64,000 nt of DNA from Bog-473 sp963737745 (GTDB taxonomy: Bacteria; Actinomycetota; Acidimicrobiia; Acidimicrobiales; RAAP-2): NCBI GenBank assembly GCA_963737745.1, contig CAVTTR010000012.1, positions 310,001-374,000 of the forward strand. Reading direction: 5' to 3'. This document shows positions 45,945 through 55,738 of this stretch, one piece after another; the stretch's first letter is position 1; the number at the start of each line of letters is the position of its first letter. The notes beneath the pieces were generated by a model. The model was not told where the DNA came from. It did no database searches and was given only the letters and a program-made list of their open reading frames with translations. The translations under genes were made by a program, and so were the position numbers.

Positions 45945-46907
45945 CTAGGAGCGGAGCGCCGGCAGCAGCTCCTTTTCCGCCCAGGCGATGAACGGCAGCT
46001 GGTCGTCGCCGCCGATCTGGACCAGCGCCACGTGGCTGAATCCGGCGTCGGTGAACTTCTGCACAGCTGCCGTGAACTCGCTCACGTCCGATCCGCAGGG
46101 AATGGCGCTCGCCACGTCCTCGGGCCGCACGAACTGGGAGGCGTCGTCGAAGGCCTGCGTACCGGGCAGCTCCGCGTTCACCTTCCAGCCGCCTCCGAAC
46201 CACTTGAACGTGCGATGCGCCCGCGCCACCGCGGCCTGGCGATCCTCATCGAAACAGACCGGGATCTGCCCCACGCGCGGCTTGCCGCGGCCTCCGGCCT
46301 CGTCGAACATGGAACCCAGGTTGGCCTCGGGTTCTACGGCGATCATCACATCGGCGTGCAGGCCGGCCAGCTGGCACGACTGGCGGCCCGACACGGCGAT
46401 GCCGATCGGTGTCCGCACCTCGGGCCGGTCCCACAGCTTGGCCGAATCGACCTGAAAATGCGCTCCGTTGAAGTTGACATAGCCCCCATCGAAGAGCGCG
46501 CTGATGATCTCCACCGCCTCTTCGAGCATGGCGTGGCGCACGTTGACCGGAGGCCAGCCACCGCCGGTCACGTGTTCGTTCAGGTTCTCGCCGGCCCCGA
46601 GACCCAAGGTGAATCGCCCGTCCGACAGGAGGCTCATGGTGGCTGCCTTCTGCGCCACCACGGCCGGGTGATACCGCTTGATGGGGCACGTGACGTAGGT
46701 CATCAAGCCGATGTCCTCGGTGACCTGGGCCGCCGCCCCGAGGACCGACCACGCGTAGGGAGAGTGGCCCATGGTGTCCAGCCACGGGAAGTAATGATCC
46801 GAGATGACGGCGAACTCGAATCCGGCCTCCTCGGCCGCTTGGACATCGCGGACGAGGTCCTTCGGTCCGGACTGCTCACACATCATGGTGTAGCCAATCG
46901 TCGTCAT
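45945..46907 (-). CDS. LLM-class F420-dependent oxidoreductase
   Basis: This 320-aa TIM-barrel luciferase-like monooxygenase-fold enzyme starts at ATG 46907 (GAGGAAATC upstream). Features are IGYTMMCEQSGPKDLVRDVQAAEEAGFEFAVISDHYFPW, LGLGAGENLNEHVTGGGWPP and GIAVSGRQSCQLAGLHAD, close to the F420-dependent glucose-6-phosphate dehydrogenase-like group (TIGR03557). It would use coenzyme F420 and an alcohol or sugar-like substrate. Its ATG overlaps the stop of the small upstream gene (ATGA), so the two are coupled. Confidence 0.86.
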   Translation of the reverse strand: MTTIGYTMMCEQSGPKDLVRDVQAAEEAGFEFAVISDHYFPWLDTMGHSPYAWSVLGAAAQVTEDIGLMTYVTCPIKRYHPAVVAQKAATMSLLSDGRFTLGLGAGENLNEHVTGGGWPPVNVRHAMLEEAVEIISALFDGGYVNFNGAHFQVDSAKLWDRPEVRTPIGIAVSGRQSCQLAGLHADVMIAVEPEANLGSMFDEAGGRGKPRVGQIPVCFDEDRQAAVARAHRTFKWFGGGWKVNAELPGTQAFDDASQFVRPEDVASAIPCGSDVSEFTAAVQKFTDAGFSHVALVQIGGDDQLPFIAWAEKELLPALRS

Positions 46908-47125
46908 GATTTCCTCTCTGCCCCGGAGCAAGGCCCAAGCGATTTCGTCGAGCCTTCTCGGTGACACTGTGCCCGCGTGGCCAGAAGCTCGAGGCTCTGG
47001 CGCTCGAATTCCTGCGCCCGGGCAACCGCTTCGGCCAATTCCTCCTGCGAGGTGAGGATGCGCACGTTCCCGGTCCGCATCGGAGGTTCAGAGCCGCCGT
47101 CTGGGTCGATCTCGCGTCCGCGCAT
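46904..47125 (-). CDS. 73-aa hypothetical protein coupled to the LLM oxidoreductase
   Basis: ATG 47125 with GGAGGTG upstream; longer in-frame starts lack a site. The chain MRGREIDPDGGSEPPMRTGNVRILTSQEELAEAVARAQEF continues into an amphipathic helix. It is the paralogue of the 38530-38754 gene. Its TGA overlaps the oxidoreductase ATG, which argues that it is translated. No domain recognised. Confidence 0.62.
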   Translation of the reverse strand: MRGREIDPDGGSEPPMRTGNVRILTSQEELAEAVARAQEFERQSLELLATRAQCHREGSTKSLGPCSGAERKS

Positions 47126-47304
47126 AGACACCTCCAGGTGCATGGAACTGGCTCCTGCCGCATGGGGTATTTCCACTCGCCCGGAAATTGAAACTGGCCA
47201 CCGTGCCGACCACGCGCTCATCGGTCTCGGCCGCAGGCCACAACGGGCGTTTCGCGCCGCCCCACCGTTTATACAGACGTGGGCCGGGTACGAACTGACT
47301 CGTC

Positions 47305-48338
47305 ATGCCACCTCGCCTGCCCGCTCCCCGCGGGCCTCTGACGGACGTGCTCTGCGCGCAGCTGCAAGAGCAGCCGCGTCGCAGGACCGAATGGGTTTCC
47401 GCCGGTACCAACCAGCAGCCCGATCCGCTCGAGAACGAAGACCTCCAGCTCGCCTTGCACCTCTGTTACGGCCTGCATTACGACGGCTTCGATGGGGTGG
47501 ACGACGCGTGGGAGTGGGAACCTTCGTTACTCGCCCTACGGGCCCGCTTGGAGCGACAATTTCTCGGGGGATTGACGGCGCACGCCGAGCTGCCGGCCGG
47601 CGAAGCGTCAGAGCTCGACGTCCCGAGCGTCGTGCGGCGCGTGCGCCAACTTCTCTCGGCCGAGGGTCCGTCCCTCTCGGCCTACATGGCTCAACAGGGG
47701 GGAATTGACGAGCTGCGGGAATTCGTCATCCATCGCAGCATCTACCAGCGCAAGGAGGCCGATCCGCACACCTGGGCCATCCCCCGGCTGCGGGGGCGGG
47801 CCAAGTCGGCCTTGGTCACCTTGCAGTCCGACGAGTACGGGGGCGGGAGGGCGGGCGCCACCCATGCCGAGCTCTTCGCCGACACCATGACCGCACTGGA
47901 CCTCGACCCCACCCCGGGCCGCTACATCGATTGGGTCCCGGCGAGCACCCTCGCCACCGACAACCTCGTCTCGTTCTTCGGGCTGCATCGCCGCTGGAGG
48001 GGTGCTCTGGTTGGGCACCTGGCGGCTTTCGAGATGACGTCGGTCGTCCCGATGGGCCGCTACGCCGCGGCGCTCCGCCGCCTCCTCGGCTCCGAGGCCG
48101 GAGCCGCCTTCTACGACGTCCACGTCGAAGCAGACGTGCGCACGCCCAGATCGCCGTCGACGACCTCATCGTCGGGTTGGGGGCCACGGATCGGCACGCC
48201 TTGCAAGACGTGGCCTTCGGCGTGGCTGCCCTCATGGCCGTCGAAGGTCGCTTTGCCGCCCATCTCCTGAACAGTTGGGCCAGCGGAGAATCTTCTCTCT
48301 ACATTCCCGCATCGGCCCGTATGGCGGTTCCCGCCTGA
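47305..48338 (+). CDS. Heme-oxygenase-like iron-containing redox enzyme (frameshifted)
   Basis: This composite of about 344 aa is of the heme-oxygenase-like diiron (HDO) superfamily. Metal-ligand segments are visible: LQLALHLCYGLHYDGFDGVDDAWEWEP, SDEYGGGRAGATHAELFADTM and, after a one-base shift near 48145, AHAQIAVDDLIVGLGATDRHALQDVAFGVAALM. The family includes oxidases and lyases acting on amino or fatty acids; no substrate is predictable. It begins 179 bases after the divergent small gene. Confidence 0.8.
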
Positions 48339-48390
48339 GCTGAGCCATGTAGTCCGTAGTTTGAACTGTCCGTGGTCGGGTCATAGGATT

Positions 48391-48492
48391 GTGGACACCT
48401 TGTTCATCCGCGGCTACGTCGAGCGAACGGTCGATCCCGAGGATCGGAGGCGCGTCCTTCTGGCCCTCACCGAGCGTCGGACCGGAAAATAA
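48391..48492 (+). pseudogene. Remnant of a MarR-family regulator
   Basis: A 33-codon stretch (VDTLFIRGYVERTVDPEDRRRVLLALTERR then TGK stop) is the wing of a MarR-type winged helix. The recognition helix and dimerisation helices are missing on both sides, so this is a fragment, not a working gene. It lies 52 nt after the iron enzyme gene. Confidence 0.6.
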
Positions 48493-48516
48493 GCAGAAAA
48501 GTCGAGAGGATTCCAC

Positions 48517-48910
48517 GTGCGCACCCCGTCCGAACGGCCCACCTACTTCGAGCATTTCAGCCCCATCTTCGGAGTCCAGAGACCTTGGGCGGGCCCTCGC
48601 CCACTACCGATCCCTCGGGTTTACGACCAAAGCATACGAAGGCACCGAGGAATACGGCTTTGCCGATCGCGACGGAGTTGGCCTGCATCTCAGCGCCGAA
48701 GCGGGTGATACCCACACAGAAGCAGCGTCGAGATCGGCGTACCTCTACGTCGAAGACGCCGACGCTCTCTACGAGGAGTGGGCTCGTCCCGGCCTGGGTG
48801 GACTCACCCGCCGGGTGAACGACACGGCCTACCAACTGCGAGAAGGGTCACACGTCGACCTCGACGGCAACGTCATCCGCTTCGGCTCCCCCATGCCCAG
48901 CCGACCCGCA
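48517..48910 (+). CDS. VOC-family (glyoxalase/bleomycin-resistance-like) protein, frameshifted, 3' end uncertain
   Basis: GTG 48517 (RTPSERPTYFEHFSPIFGV) continues after a shift near 48578 as RDLGRALAHYRSLGFTTKAYEGTEEYGFADRDGVGLHLS, SAYLYVEDADALYEEW and HVDLDGNVIRFGSP, the usual end of a VOC fold; about 130 aa. The frame stays open to 49069, but this extension is probably out of phase with the next gene. VOC proteins of this type bind drugs or serve as small-molecule dioxygenases or lyases. Confidence 0.7.
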
Positions 48911-48962
48911 GGCGCGCGTCGGCGACCACCTGCAGGCGCACTACGGGATCAGGGTCACCGAA

Positions 48963-49848
48963 ATGTCGGAGCTCGATCTCGGGGTATGGCATGTGAAGCG
49001 GTCCGACGGGCCCGACTGGGTGGCCCGGCGCTTCCCGGCGCGCCGTTCCGTTGCGGCCGTGAGGGGTGACGCCGAGATCCTCGAGTATCTCGCCACGCAG
49101 AATTTCCCATCCGAGCGATGTGCCGCGGACGAACCTGTTTCGGAGCTCGACGGCCGAGCGGTGCTCGTCACCGAATGGGTCGAACCAGTCCCAAGCCACC
49201 AACGTCGGGAGGCCATAAAGGCCGACGGCGGCCTGAGCCACCTGGGAGAACTCCTCGGGCGCCTCCACACGACGGCCCTCGAGGGAGACGCCCTCACCCG
49301 GCCCGGCGGGGCCTGGCACCACCTGGCCGAGGGCGTGGCCTCGAGCGAGGTGACCGCAGCCGCAGGGGCGTTGGCCGAGCTGGACCCAATGGTCCGCCCC
49401 GAGGATCGTGAGGCCTACGAAGCCTTCTGCCACGAAGTGCAAGACCTCGACGCCGGCGATGGCCTGCCTGAGGCTCTCGTCCATCCTGACTTCGTCTTGC
49501 CCAACGTCGTCGCCTCGTCCGAAGGAATGGTCATGGTCGATTGGGCGGGGGCGGGGAAGGGACCACGGTTGGGATCGCTTGCCTTCCTGCTCTACGCCGA
49601 GGGTGCACGAAATCTCGGACGGGTAACGCGCGTCGTGGCCGGCTACCGACGGCACGTAGCGCTCGACGAGGCAGAGCTGTCGCGCCTGGCGGCGGTCATG
49701 GTGACCCGGCCTGTCGTCCTGATCGCCTGGGCCGTCGGTACCGGACACTGCAGCTTCGCTCGATGCCCTGGCCAGGGTGGCCGAAGCGCGGGCCTTGGCC
49801 GAAGCGGTCAGCGAACAGGCCCACGCCGCTTTCGGCGCCACACCCTGA
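48963..49848 (+). CDS. Aminoglycoside phosphotransferase (APH)-like kinase, frameshifted
   Basis: The body SELDLGVWHVKRSDGPDWVARRFPARRSVAAVRGD...LLGRLHTTALEGD and the catalytic-type segment LVHPDFVLPNVVASSEGMVMVDWAGAGKGPRLGSLAF fit the APH fold (the Brenner loop has HPD instead of HGD, and DWAG carries the metal Asp). After a shift near 49750 the tail is SLDALARVAEARALAEAV, ending at 49848. The true start may lie upstream, since an in-frame stretch HLQAHYGIRVTE precedes ATG 48963 and resembles homologues from memory. The substrate is unknown. Confidence 0.72.
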
Positions 49849-49962
49849 ACCGCCACACCTTGAACCAAGGCATCCTCACCCCCACGGCAGGTGTGGTGCC
49901 ACCAACGTCGAAGGGAAGACAACTCCCTGTGACGTGGACCGCCATCGGTCCAGACTGAAGTC

Positions 49963-50539
49963 ATGAAGACCAACACACACCAACCTGCCATCCGTCGGCC
50001 GTGGGCGGTGCTCACGGCGGCCTGCACTGCGGCCCACCACATCTTCGAGTTGTCCAACGGGGTCGGGCTCGTCCTGCAGCCGGAACTGGGACTTCCAGGA
50101 TCCATTGCCCTCTGGGGGACACAAATTCCGGCGCTGGGCGTCATGGCGGCCCGTGGTGACAAAAAGTGGGACGCCGTCCTGGCCTTCGGCTGCGGCGCCT
50201 CAGCTCGCCGGAGCGGCTATCCATTTCTTCATCTGGCCGTGGCGGCGGAACCGCCTCGGCCTGCCGATGTTGACCGAGGCCGAAGGCCTCAAGCCGTCGC
50301 GACTTCCGGTGTACAACACACTCCTCTACGTGTGGAGCGTCGCCTCAACCATGGCCATCGTGCGCGAAATCTCGCCTTCCAAGCGCCGATGGGCGCTGGC
50401 TGGGCTCGCGACCTTGCCGCTCCTGCGCAAGCCGGCGCGCTACCACTTCTCCTGGATATCGGAACAGGCCGTGACGAACCCGGCCTGGTGGAACCGGGGC
50501 GTCGCTCTCAACGCAGCACACGGATCATCAACCAGTTAG
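49963..50539 (+). CDS. Small membrane protein of unknown function, frameshifted
   Basis: ATG 49963 begins MKTNTHQPAIRRPWAVLTAACTAAHHIFELSNGVGLVLQPELGLPGSIALWGTQIPALGVM. After a shift near 50195 it continues as QLAGAAIHFFIWPWRRNRLGLPMLTEAEGL and LLYVWSVASTMAIVREI, giving about 192 aa with four hydrophobic segments. No named family recognised. Confidence 0.62.
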
Positions 50540-51263
50540 TCACCTCGCTCAGGCGGGCGGCCAAGAGCATCGGAGCCGCCTGGTCTCTCGCCGACTCGGT
50601 CGAGGGTGTGGCGCGGCGCATGGTCGTCGTGGCCCGCTGGGCCACGCACAAGGTGACGGAACGAATCCTCGATGGCTCCTACTGCTGCCGGGGACTCGAC
50701 ACGAAGGGACCGGACTTCGATCACGACTTCGACGGCACGTCGGACTTCGTCGGCTACGTGCCGACGCCATGGCAGCTCCTGCCCCAACTCTTCCCACCGG
50801 GACGGCTCCAACAGAAGACGTACTGCTCGAATACGGATCCGGAAAGGGGCGAGTGGTCGTCTGGACCACGGCACGCTTTGCGCTGCGGCGTGTCATCGGC
50901 GTCGATCACAACGAGGCGTCCACGACGACGGCGCGTCGCAACCTGGAAACGTGGCGCGGGCGACGACGCTGTCAGGACATTGCGTTCCTCTGCGAGGATG
51001 CCGGGGAATTCGAAGTTCCCGACGATGTCTCCGTCGTCTACTTCTACAACCCGTTCCTCGGGCAGACGTTCTTGCGTGTACTGGCCAACATCGGCACCTC
51101 ATTGGCCCGTCGCCCACGCCGGCTGACCATCATCTACCTCGTCCCCTTCATGCACGACGCCCTTGTCGAGGCCGGATTCACCGTGCTGCAGTCGAAGGAG
51201 GACCTGTACTACCCGTGGACGATCTACGTGGCTGAGGGAGCGTTGCCGTCGTCCGGACCCTGA
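50488..51263 (+). CDS. SAM-dependent methyltransferase-like protein, frameshifted
   Basis: The N-terminal part (SDFVGYVPTPWQLLPQLFPPG) and, after a shift near 50810, EDVLLEYGSGKGRVVVWTTARFALRRVIGVDHNEASTTTARRNL make a class I methyltransferase with motif I EYGSGKGR and VIGVD as the ribose-binding acidic residue. VVYFYNPFLGQTF is motif IV-like. The start is uncertain (GTG 50488 overlaps the upstream gene). The end overlaps the convergent zwf gene by 40 nt. Substrate unknown. Confidence 0.7.
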
Positions 51264-52663
51264 AGCTGCCAGAATCCCGGCTTGGCCAACTCGGTCGCCT
51301 CGGGCGGGCCCCATGACCCCTTGGGGTAGATGATCGGTTCGGGCTTGTCTCCCACGATGGCTCCCGCCACCTTCCAGACGTGGGCCAGCCCGTCCGGTCG
51401 GGTGAACAGGGAGCGATCTCCGATCAAGACGTCATAGAGCAGCCGCGAGTACGCCGGCAAAGAGGTGGTGGGGAATCCCGTGCCCAGCGGAATGGTGACG
51501 GTCGACGTGCCCAGATTGAGGGTGGCTCCCGGCTCCTTCACCACCAGGGAAAGCAGGATCTCCCCATCTCCGGAGAGCTCGAAGCTGAGGACACTCCCAC
51601 GCAGCGGCTGCCCGGGAAGACCCGGCTCGGGATCTTTGAACTGCACGCTCACCCGCTGATGGCTTTCGGCCAGGCACTTTCCCGTACGCACCAGGAAGGG
51701 CACACCCTGCCAACGGTCGTTGTCGACCCAGAGTTTTGCCGCCACGAAGGTCTCGGTCCGAGAGTCCTTCGGCACTCCCTTGGTGTCCCGGTAGCCCTCG
51801 TACTGGCCCACGACGACATCAGCGCGGGTGAGCGGGCGAAAGCAACCGATGACCTCCTCGCGCGCCTCGCCCAGGCACTCGGGCTCGAGCGACGCCGGCG
51901 GCTCCATGGCCACCTCGGCGGCCACCTGGAAGAGGTGCGTCACCAGCATGTCGAGGATGGCGCCGGTGGCCTCGTAGAACTCCGCCCGCATGGACACGTC
52001 GAGCGTCTCGGGCACATCGATCTGGACGCTCTCGATGTGGGTGTGGTCCCACGCTCCGGCGAACAGGCCGTTGGCGAAGCGCAGCACGTGGATGTCCTGC
52101 GCCGCCTCCTTCCCGAGAAAGTGGTCGATCCGAAAGATCTGCGATTCGTCGAAGACCTCGTGGGCGATGCGGTCCAACTCGGCGAAGGACTCGGCCGACG
52201 TGCCGAAGGGCTTCTCGTAGACCACCCGCGCGTTCTCGGCCAGACCGTGGGCGCCGATGGCCTGGGTCAAGGGCCCGAATGCCGCCGGTGGAACGGCCAT
52301 GTAGTGGATGAGTTGCGGGTGCCCACCCATCTCCTGCTGTGCCTCGTGCAGCACATCGAGCAGGCAGCCCGGGTCGTGCTCGTCGAATCCACCGCCGGCG
52401 AAGCGAATCCGCGAGCGCACCTCCTCCCAGGGGCCTTCCGACGGCTTGGGCCCGAACTGCTCCAGGCTGTCGTGGACGCGTTGTTGGAAGTCCTCGTGGG
52501 CGACGTCCCCCCGGCCGTTTCCGACCAGCCGCCAGTCCTCGGGCAAGAGGCCGGCGATGGCGAGGCGGTAGAAGGCGGGGAGTACCAGCCGATGGGCCAG
52601 ATCCCCCGTGCCGCCGTACAGGATGAAGACGGTGGGCTCGGGCTTGGGCACGTGAGTCGTCAT
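51224..52663 (-). CDS. zwf: Glucose-6-phosphate 1-dehydrogenase
   Basis: This 479-aa intact enzyme has the nucleotide motif ILYGGTGDLAHRLVLPAFYRL, the catalytic His/Lys segments FRIDHFLGKE and YEKPFGTSAESF, and a C-terminal GDRSLFTRPDGLAHVWKV. It oxidises glucose 6-phosphate to 6-phosphogluconolactone with NADP (or NAD), feeding the pentose-phosphate pathway. It stands alone rather than in a tal-zwf-opcA operon. It converges with the methyltransferase gene. Confidence 0.93.
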   Translation of the reverse strand: MTTHVPKPEPTVFILYGGTGDLAHRLVLPAFYRLAIAGLLPEDWRLVGNGRGDVAHEDFQQRVHDSLEQFGPKPSEGPWEEVRSRIRFAGGGFDEHDPGCLLDVLHEAQQEMGGHPQLIHYMAVPPAAFGPLTQAIGAHGLAENARVVYEKPFGTSAESFAELDRIAHEVFDESQIFRIDHFLGKEAAQDIHVLRFANGLFAGAWDHTHIESVQIDVPETLDVSMRAEFYEATGAILDMLVTHLFQVAAEVAMEPPASLEPECLGEAREEVIGCFRPLTRADVVVGQYEGYRDTKGVPKDSRTETFVAAKLWVDNDRWQGVPFLVRTGKCLAESHQRVSVQFKDPEPGLPGQPLRGSVLSFELSGDGEILLSLVVKEPGATLNLGTSTVTIPLGTGFPTTSLPAYSRLLYDVLIGDRSLFTRPDGLAHVWKVAGAIVGDKPEPIIYPKGSWGPPEATELAKPGFWQLQGPDDGNAPSAT

Positions 52664-52681
52664 GACAGGCAGGGTACCGGG

Positions 52682-53788
52682 CTAGAAACGGTCACGGACG
52701 CCGCGGAACACGCCGCGCACCACGCGCGTCGGCGTCGACCAGGTCCAAACGGCCTTCCCAAGGTGCTCCGCTGCCTTGCGCCAGCGGCTCGGCGGGAGAG
52801 GCGGAAGGTCAAAGATCGTCGCCGCTTCCGGGAGATTCCATCGCTTCGAGGCCAGTTCGGTCATGTCCTCGTAGAAGGCGGACACCTCGCTGGCTTCGCG
52901 GGTCAACGAGTATGTCTCCAAGGCGAAGGCCGACGCGTCTTCACTTCGCCGCGCCGTCTCCGTCGATCCCTCGTAGTTTCCCAGCCATTCGGTCAATGCC
53001 TTCCCGAAGGCGAGGATGTCGCCATCCTCGACACGCGTGGTGAAGCGCGGGTCGAAATACTCCCGACCCCCAAAGCCGTCGAAGCCCATGACATGGCAAC
53101 CGCAAGCCAGCGCCTCCACCGGGGGCATGCCGAAACCCTCGTGATCGCTGAAGCTCAAGAACATTGCGGATCGCCGGTACGCATCGGCCACCTCGCTCTG
53201 CGACATGCCCTCGATGCGGATCAGTTCCCAGCCCGCCAGTGCGGAGTCGACCAACTTGAGAAGCATCTCGGCTTCGGCTGGCCGCTTCCGAGGCATGTAG
53301 CTCAGCACGCGCCCACGAGGACGCTCCGAGTTGTAGAAGACGGCCGGATCGAATCCGTAGTGGACGCGCCGGATATCGAGGTCGATGTTCGAAAAGAAAC
53401 CGGAGACCAAAGCTCGATCGTTTTCGGAAATGACCATCACGCCACAAAGATCGGGAGTCGTCCCGTAAGGATGACAATTGTGATCGGCCACCCGTTCGAA
53501 CATGTCGAAGCCGTTTTGCACCACAGACACTCGGGGCACACCCGGGGCGTAGGTGGCGAGACCGTCACCGAAAGACTCCGGGACCGCCAGGAGGTCGCCG
53601 CGCCGCAGCGTCACGCCCGAATAGACGATGGAGGTCGCGTTGGCGAACCAGGAGGCGCGGTAGGGGGCCTTCCAGTGCAGAATCGCCGCCGGGATGCCGT
53701 GTCGGTTGAGGATGTCGACATGGTCGTACAGCTTTTGCACGCCTCCATACGGCTGCCGTGCATCGGGACACACGACATAGACCGTCAC
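52682..53788 (-). CDS. Glycosyltransferase, GT4-like
   Basis: This 368-aa glycosyltransferase of the GT-B fold has the donor-site acidic motif SDHEGFGMPPVEALACGCHVMGFDGFGGREYF and an N-terminal domain with PDARQPYGGVQKLYDHVDIL. The C-terminal helix-rich part lacks membrane segments. It lies 19 nt upstream of zwf on the same strand. The acceptor is unknown. Confidence 0.85.
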   Translation of the reverse strand: MTVYVVCPDARQPYGGVQKLYDHVDILNRHGIPAAILHWKAPYRASWFANATSIVYSGVTLRRGDLLAVPESFGDGLATYAPGVPRVSVVQNGFDMFERVADHNCHPYGTTPDLCGVMVISENDRALVSGFFSNIDLDIRRVHYGFDPAVFYNSERPRGRVLSYMPRKRPAEAEMLLKLVDSALAGWELIRIEGMSQSEVADAYRRSAMFLSFSDHEGFGMPPVEALACGCHVMGFDGFGGREYFDPRFTTRVEDGDILAFGKALTEWLGNYEGSTETARRSEDASAFALETYSLTREASEVSAFYEDMTELASKRWNLPEAATIFDLPPLPPSRWRKAAEHLGKAVWTWSTPTRVVRGVFRGVRDRF

Positions 53789-53850
53789 GGCGTCACCATA
53801 TGCGCTGGACGTGGCCCGATCCCGTTAGGTCGTCCGGCGAATGCGCTCGG

Positions 53851-55359
53851 CTAGGTCGGGACGACCGGTTCGGATTCTCCGGGCCCCGTAAATGTGGCGA
53901 GGTTGCCCTTGGGAAGAATCAGGCCCGCGATGACGGCACCCACCACGAAGATGCCCGAGGACCACAGAAACGCCGTGGTGTAACTATGCACGGCGGCAGT
54001 TCTGACATTGGCGGAGTTCGCCACCTTGCCGACCAGGTACGCGCTGGCTGCACTGGCAGCCAACGTGTTCAAGAGCGCCGTCCCGATCGACCCTCCCACC
54101 TGTTGCGCGGTGTTGAGCGCGGCTGACCCGACGCCGGCATCGTGGGGTTGCAGCCCGAGGGTGCCGGTGCTGAAGGACGGGGCCAGGCTGAGCCCGAACG
54201 CCATGCCGAGCACGATCAGCCACGGCAGCACCGCGGTGTAATAGGAGCTGTGGTCGCCAACCAGGTGCAACATGTACATGGCGACCGCTCCGATCACGAG
54301 CCCGATCGGCACAATCACCTTCGGTCCGAGCGTGGCCAGCAAGACCCGGTTGGATACCTGAGCCATGCCCGCCAGCCCGAAGACGAGTGGCAGGAAGGCC
54401 ACACCGGTCTTCACGGGGCTGAAATCAAGGGTGTTTTGTAAGTAATAGGTCAGGAAGAGAAAGACACCGAACACCCCCATGCTGACAAAGAGCATGGTCA
54501 GAAGTGAGCCGCCTCGCAATCGGTTGCGAACGATATGAAGCGGAAGCAGTGGGTGGCGTCGACGCGACTCCACGAAGACGAAGATCGTCAGCAGGACGAC
54601 GCTGAGCACGATGAACGAGATCGTGAAGGGATTTCTCCAAGCCGTGGTCTCCGCGTGCGAGAAGCCGTAGACGAGCGAGAACAGCCCTCCCGACACCAAG
54701 AGCAACCCCGGGATGTCGATCGGATCGCGATCGGCCGCCCTGTCGTTCTTCAACCACAGCGACGACCCAGCGGCGGCGAGGGCCGCAAAAAAGAGATTGA
54801 CGAAGAGCGTCCAGCGCCAAGAGGCGTACGAGGTCAACAGTCCACCGAGAAGGAGCCCGATCGCTCCCCCGGCTCCGGCAATGGCGCCATAAATGCCGAA
54901 GGCCTTTCCCCGTTCCGCCGGGTCAGTGAACGTGGTGGTCAAAAGGGCCAAGACGGAAGGGGCCAAAACGGCCCCGAACGCACCCTGGACACTTCGAGCG
55001 GTGACCAACATCGGGAAATTGAGAGAGGCCCCACCGACGGCCGACGCAAGGGCAAAACCGATCAGGCCGATCAGGAGGGCCCGCTTGCGGCCGATGATGT
55101 CGCCGATGCGACCTCCGAGGAGCAGGAGACTTCCGAATGCGAGGGAGTAGCCCGTGACCACCCACTGGCGATCGGCATTGGAGAATTTCAGTGCGTGTTG
55201 CGCGGTGGGAAGCGCAATGTTGACGATCGTATTGTCCAAGATCACCATGAGTTGCGCGACGCCCAATACCCCGAGGATCCACCATCGTCGTGCGTGGTTC
55301 GCGGCGCGGTCTGATGCCAGACGGCGCTCTCTGCGTAGGGTGCCGGGTGGTGAGGTCAT
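53851..55359 (-). CDS. MFS exporter, DHA2 (14-TM EmrB/QacA) type
   Basis: ATG 55359 (GGAGAATCCG upstream) is preferred over the 27-codon longer start. The 502-aa protein has DHA2 motifs LDNTIVNIALP (D1), GGRIGDIIGRKR (motif A) and GAIAGAGGAIGLLLGG (motif C), typical of proton-driven drug or solute exporters with 14 segments. It stands alone, divergent from the desaturase unit. The substrate cannot be deduced. Confidence 0.9.
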   Translation of the reverse strand: MTSPPGTLRRERRLASDRAANHARRWWILGVLGVAQLMVILDNTIVNIALPTAQHALKFSNADRQWVVTGYSLAFGSLLLLGGRIGDIIGRKRALLIGLIGFALASAVGGASLNFPMLVTARSVQGAFGAVLAPSVLALLTTTFTDPAERGKAFGIYGAIAGAGGAIGLLLGGLLTSYASWRWTLFVNLFFAALAAAGSSLWLKNDRAADRDPIDIPGLLLVSGGLFSLVYGFSHAETTAWRNPFTISFIVLSVVLLTIFVFVESRRRHPLLPLHIVRNRLRGGSLLTMLFVSMGVFGVFLFLTYYLQNTLDFSPVKTGVAFLPLVFGLAGMAQVSNRVLLATLGPKVIVPIGLVIGAVAMYMLHLVGDHSSYYTAVLPWLIVLGMAFGLSLAPSFSTGTLGLQPHDAGVGSAALNTAQQVGGSIGTALLNTLAASAASAYLVGKVANSANVRTAAVHSYTTAFLWSSGIFVVGAVIAGLILPKGNLATFTGPGESEPVVPT

Positions 55360-55672
55360 CGGATTCTCCGTCGAATAGGGTGCCGCTACCGGGCTCTCGG
55401 GCGTCTCGAACGAGCATAGGAACTGGTCTGGCTGATTCATGTCGGGTGAGGCAGTCGGACCGCCGGTCGAAATCGACCATTCCGCACACCCCGGGCAGAT
55501 CCTACGAGAACCGTGACACGTCGATCGCGCTCCGGCAGGTCAGTGCGTCACCGAGTGATAAAAGAATTCTCCAAAGGTAGGTGGTAAAATGTCCACCGCG
55601 GCAGCCTTCGAACATTGAGGGTTTCTTGAGACACACCGCGTCTCCCCCTCACCCATTGGAGGCAACGATCAG
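55360..55672. promoter_or_regulatory. Divergent intergenic region (MFS exporter / desaturase)
   Basis: These 313 bases lie between the MFS exporter and desaturase units. An AT-richer segment (55555-55600, with AAAAGAATTC and GGTGGTAAAATG) probably holds the desaturase promoter. A short ribosome-binding site near 55656 precedes the 21-codon ORF described separately. No operator palindrome stands out. Confidence 0.4.
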
Positions 55673-55738
55673 ATGACGGCGTGCCACCCCACTCTCGTCT
55701 ATGGCGACGTTCGTCCGCTTCGTCCACCCTCCGTATGA
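55673..55738 (+). CDS. 21-codon upstream ORF overlapping the desaturase start
   Basis: ATG 55673 sits behind TTGGAGG and encodes 21 residues (MTACHPTLVYGDVRPLRPPSV), ending at TGA 55736-55738, which overlaps the desaturase ATG 55735 (ATGA). The desaturase itself lacks a good binding site, so translation by coupling from this ORF is plausible. Because frameshifts are frequent nearby, it might instead be the real N-terminus of the desaturase. Confidence 0.45.
   Translation: MTACHPTLVYGDVRPLRPPSV

Noticed and set aside
51380..53854. An 824-codon open frame on the plus strand opposite zwf and the glycosyltransferase
   Set aside because: Both minus-strand genes have clear family motifs; the plus-strand frame has none and spans an intergenic gap.
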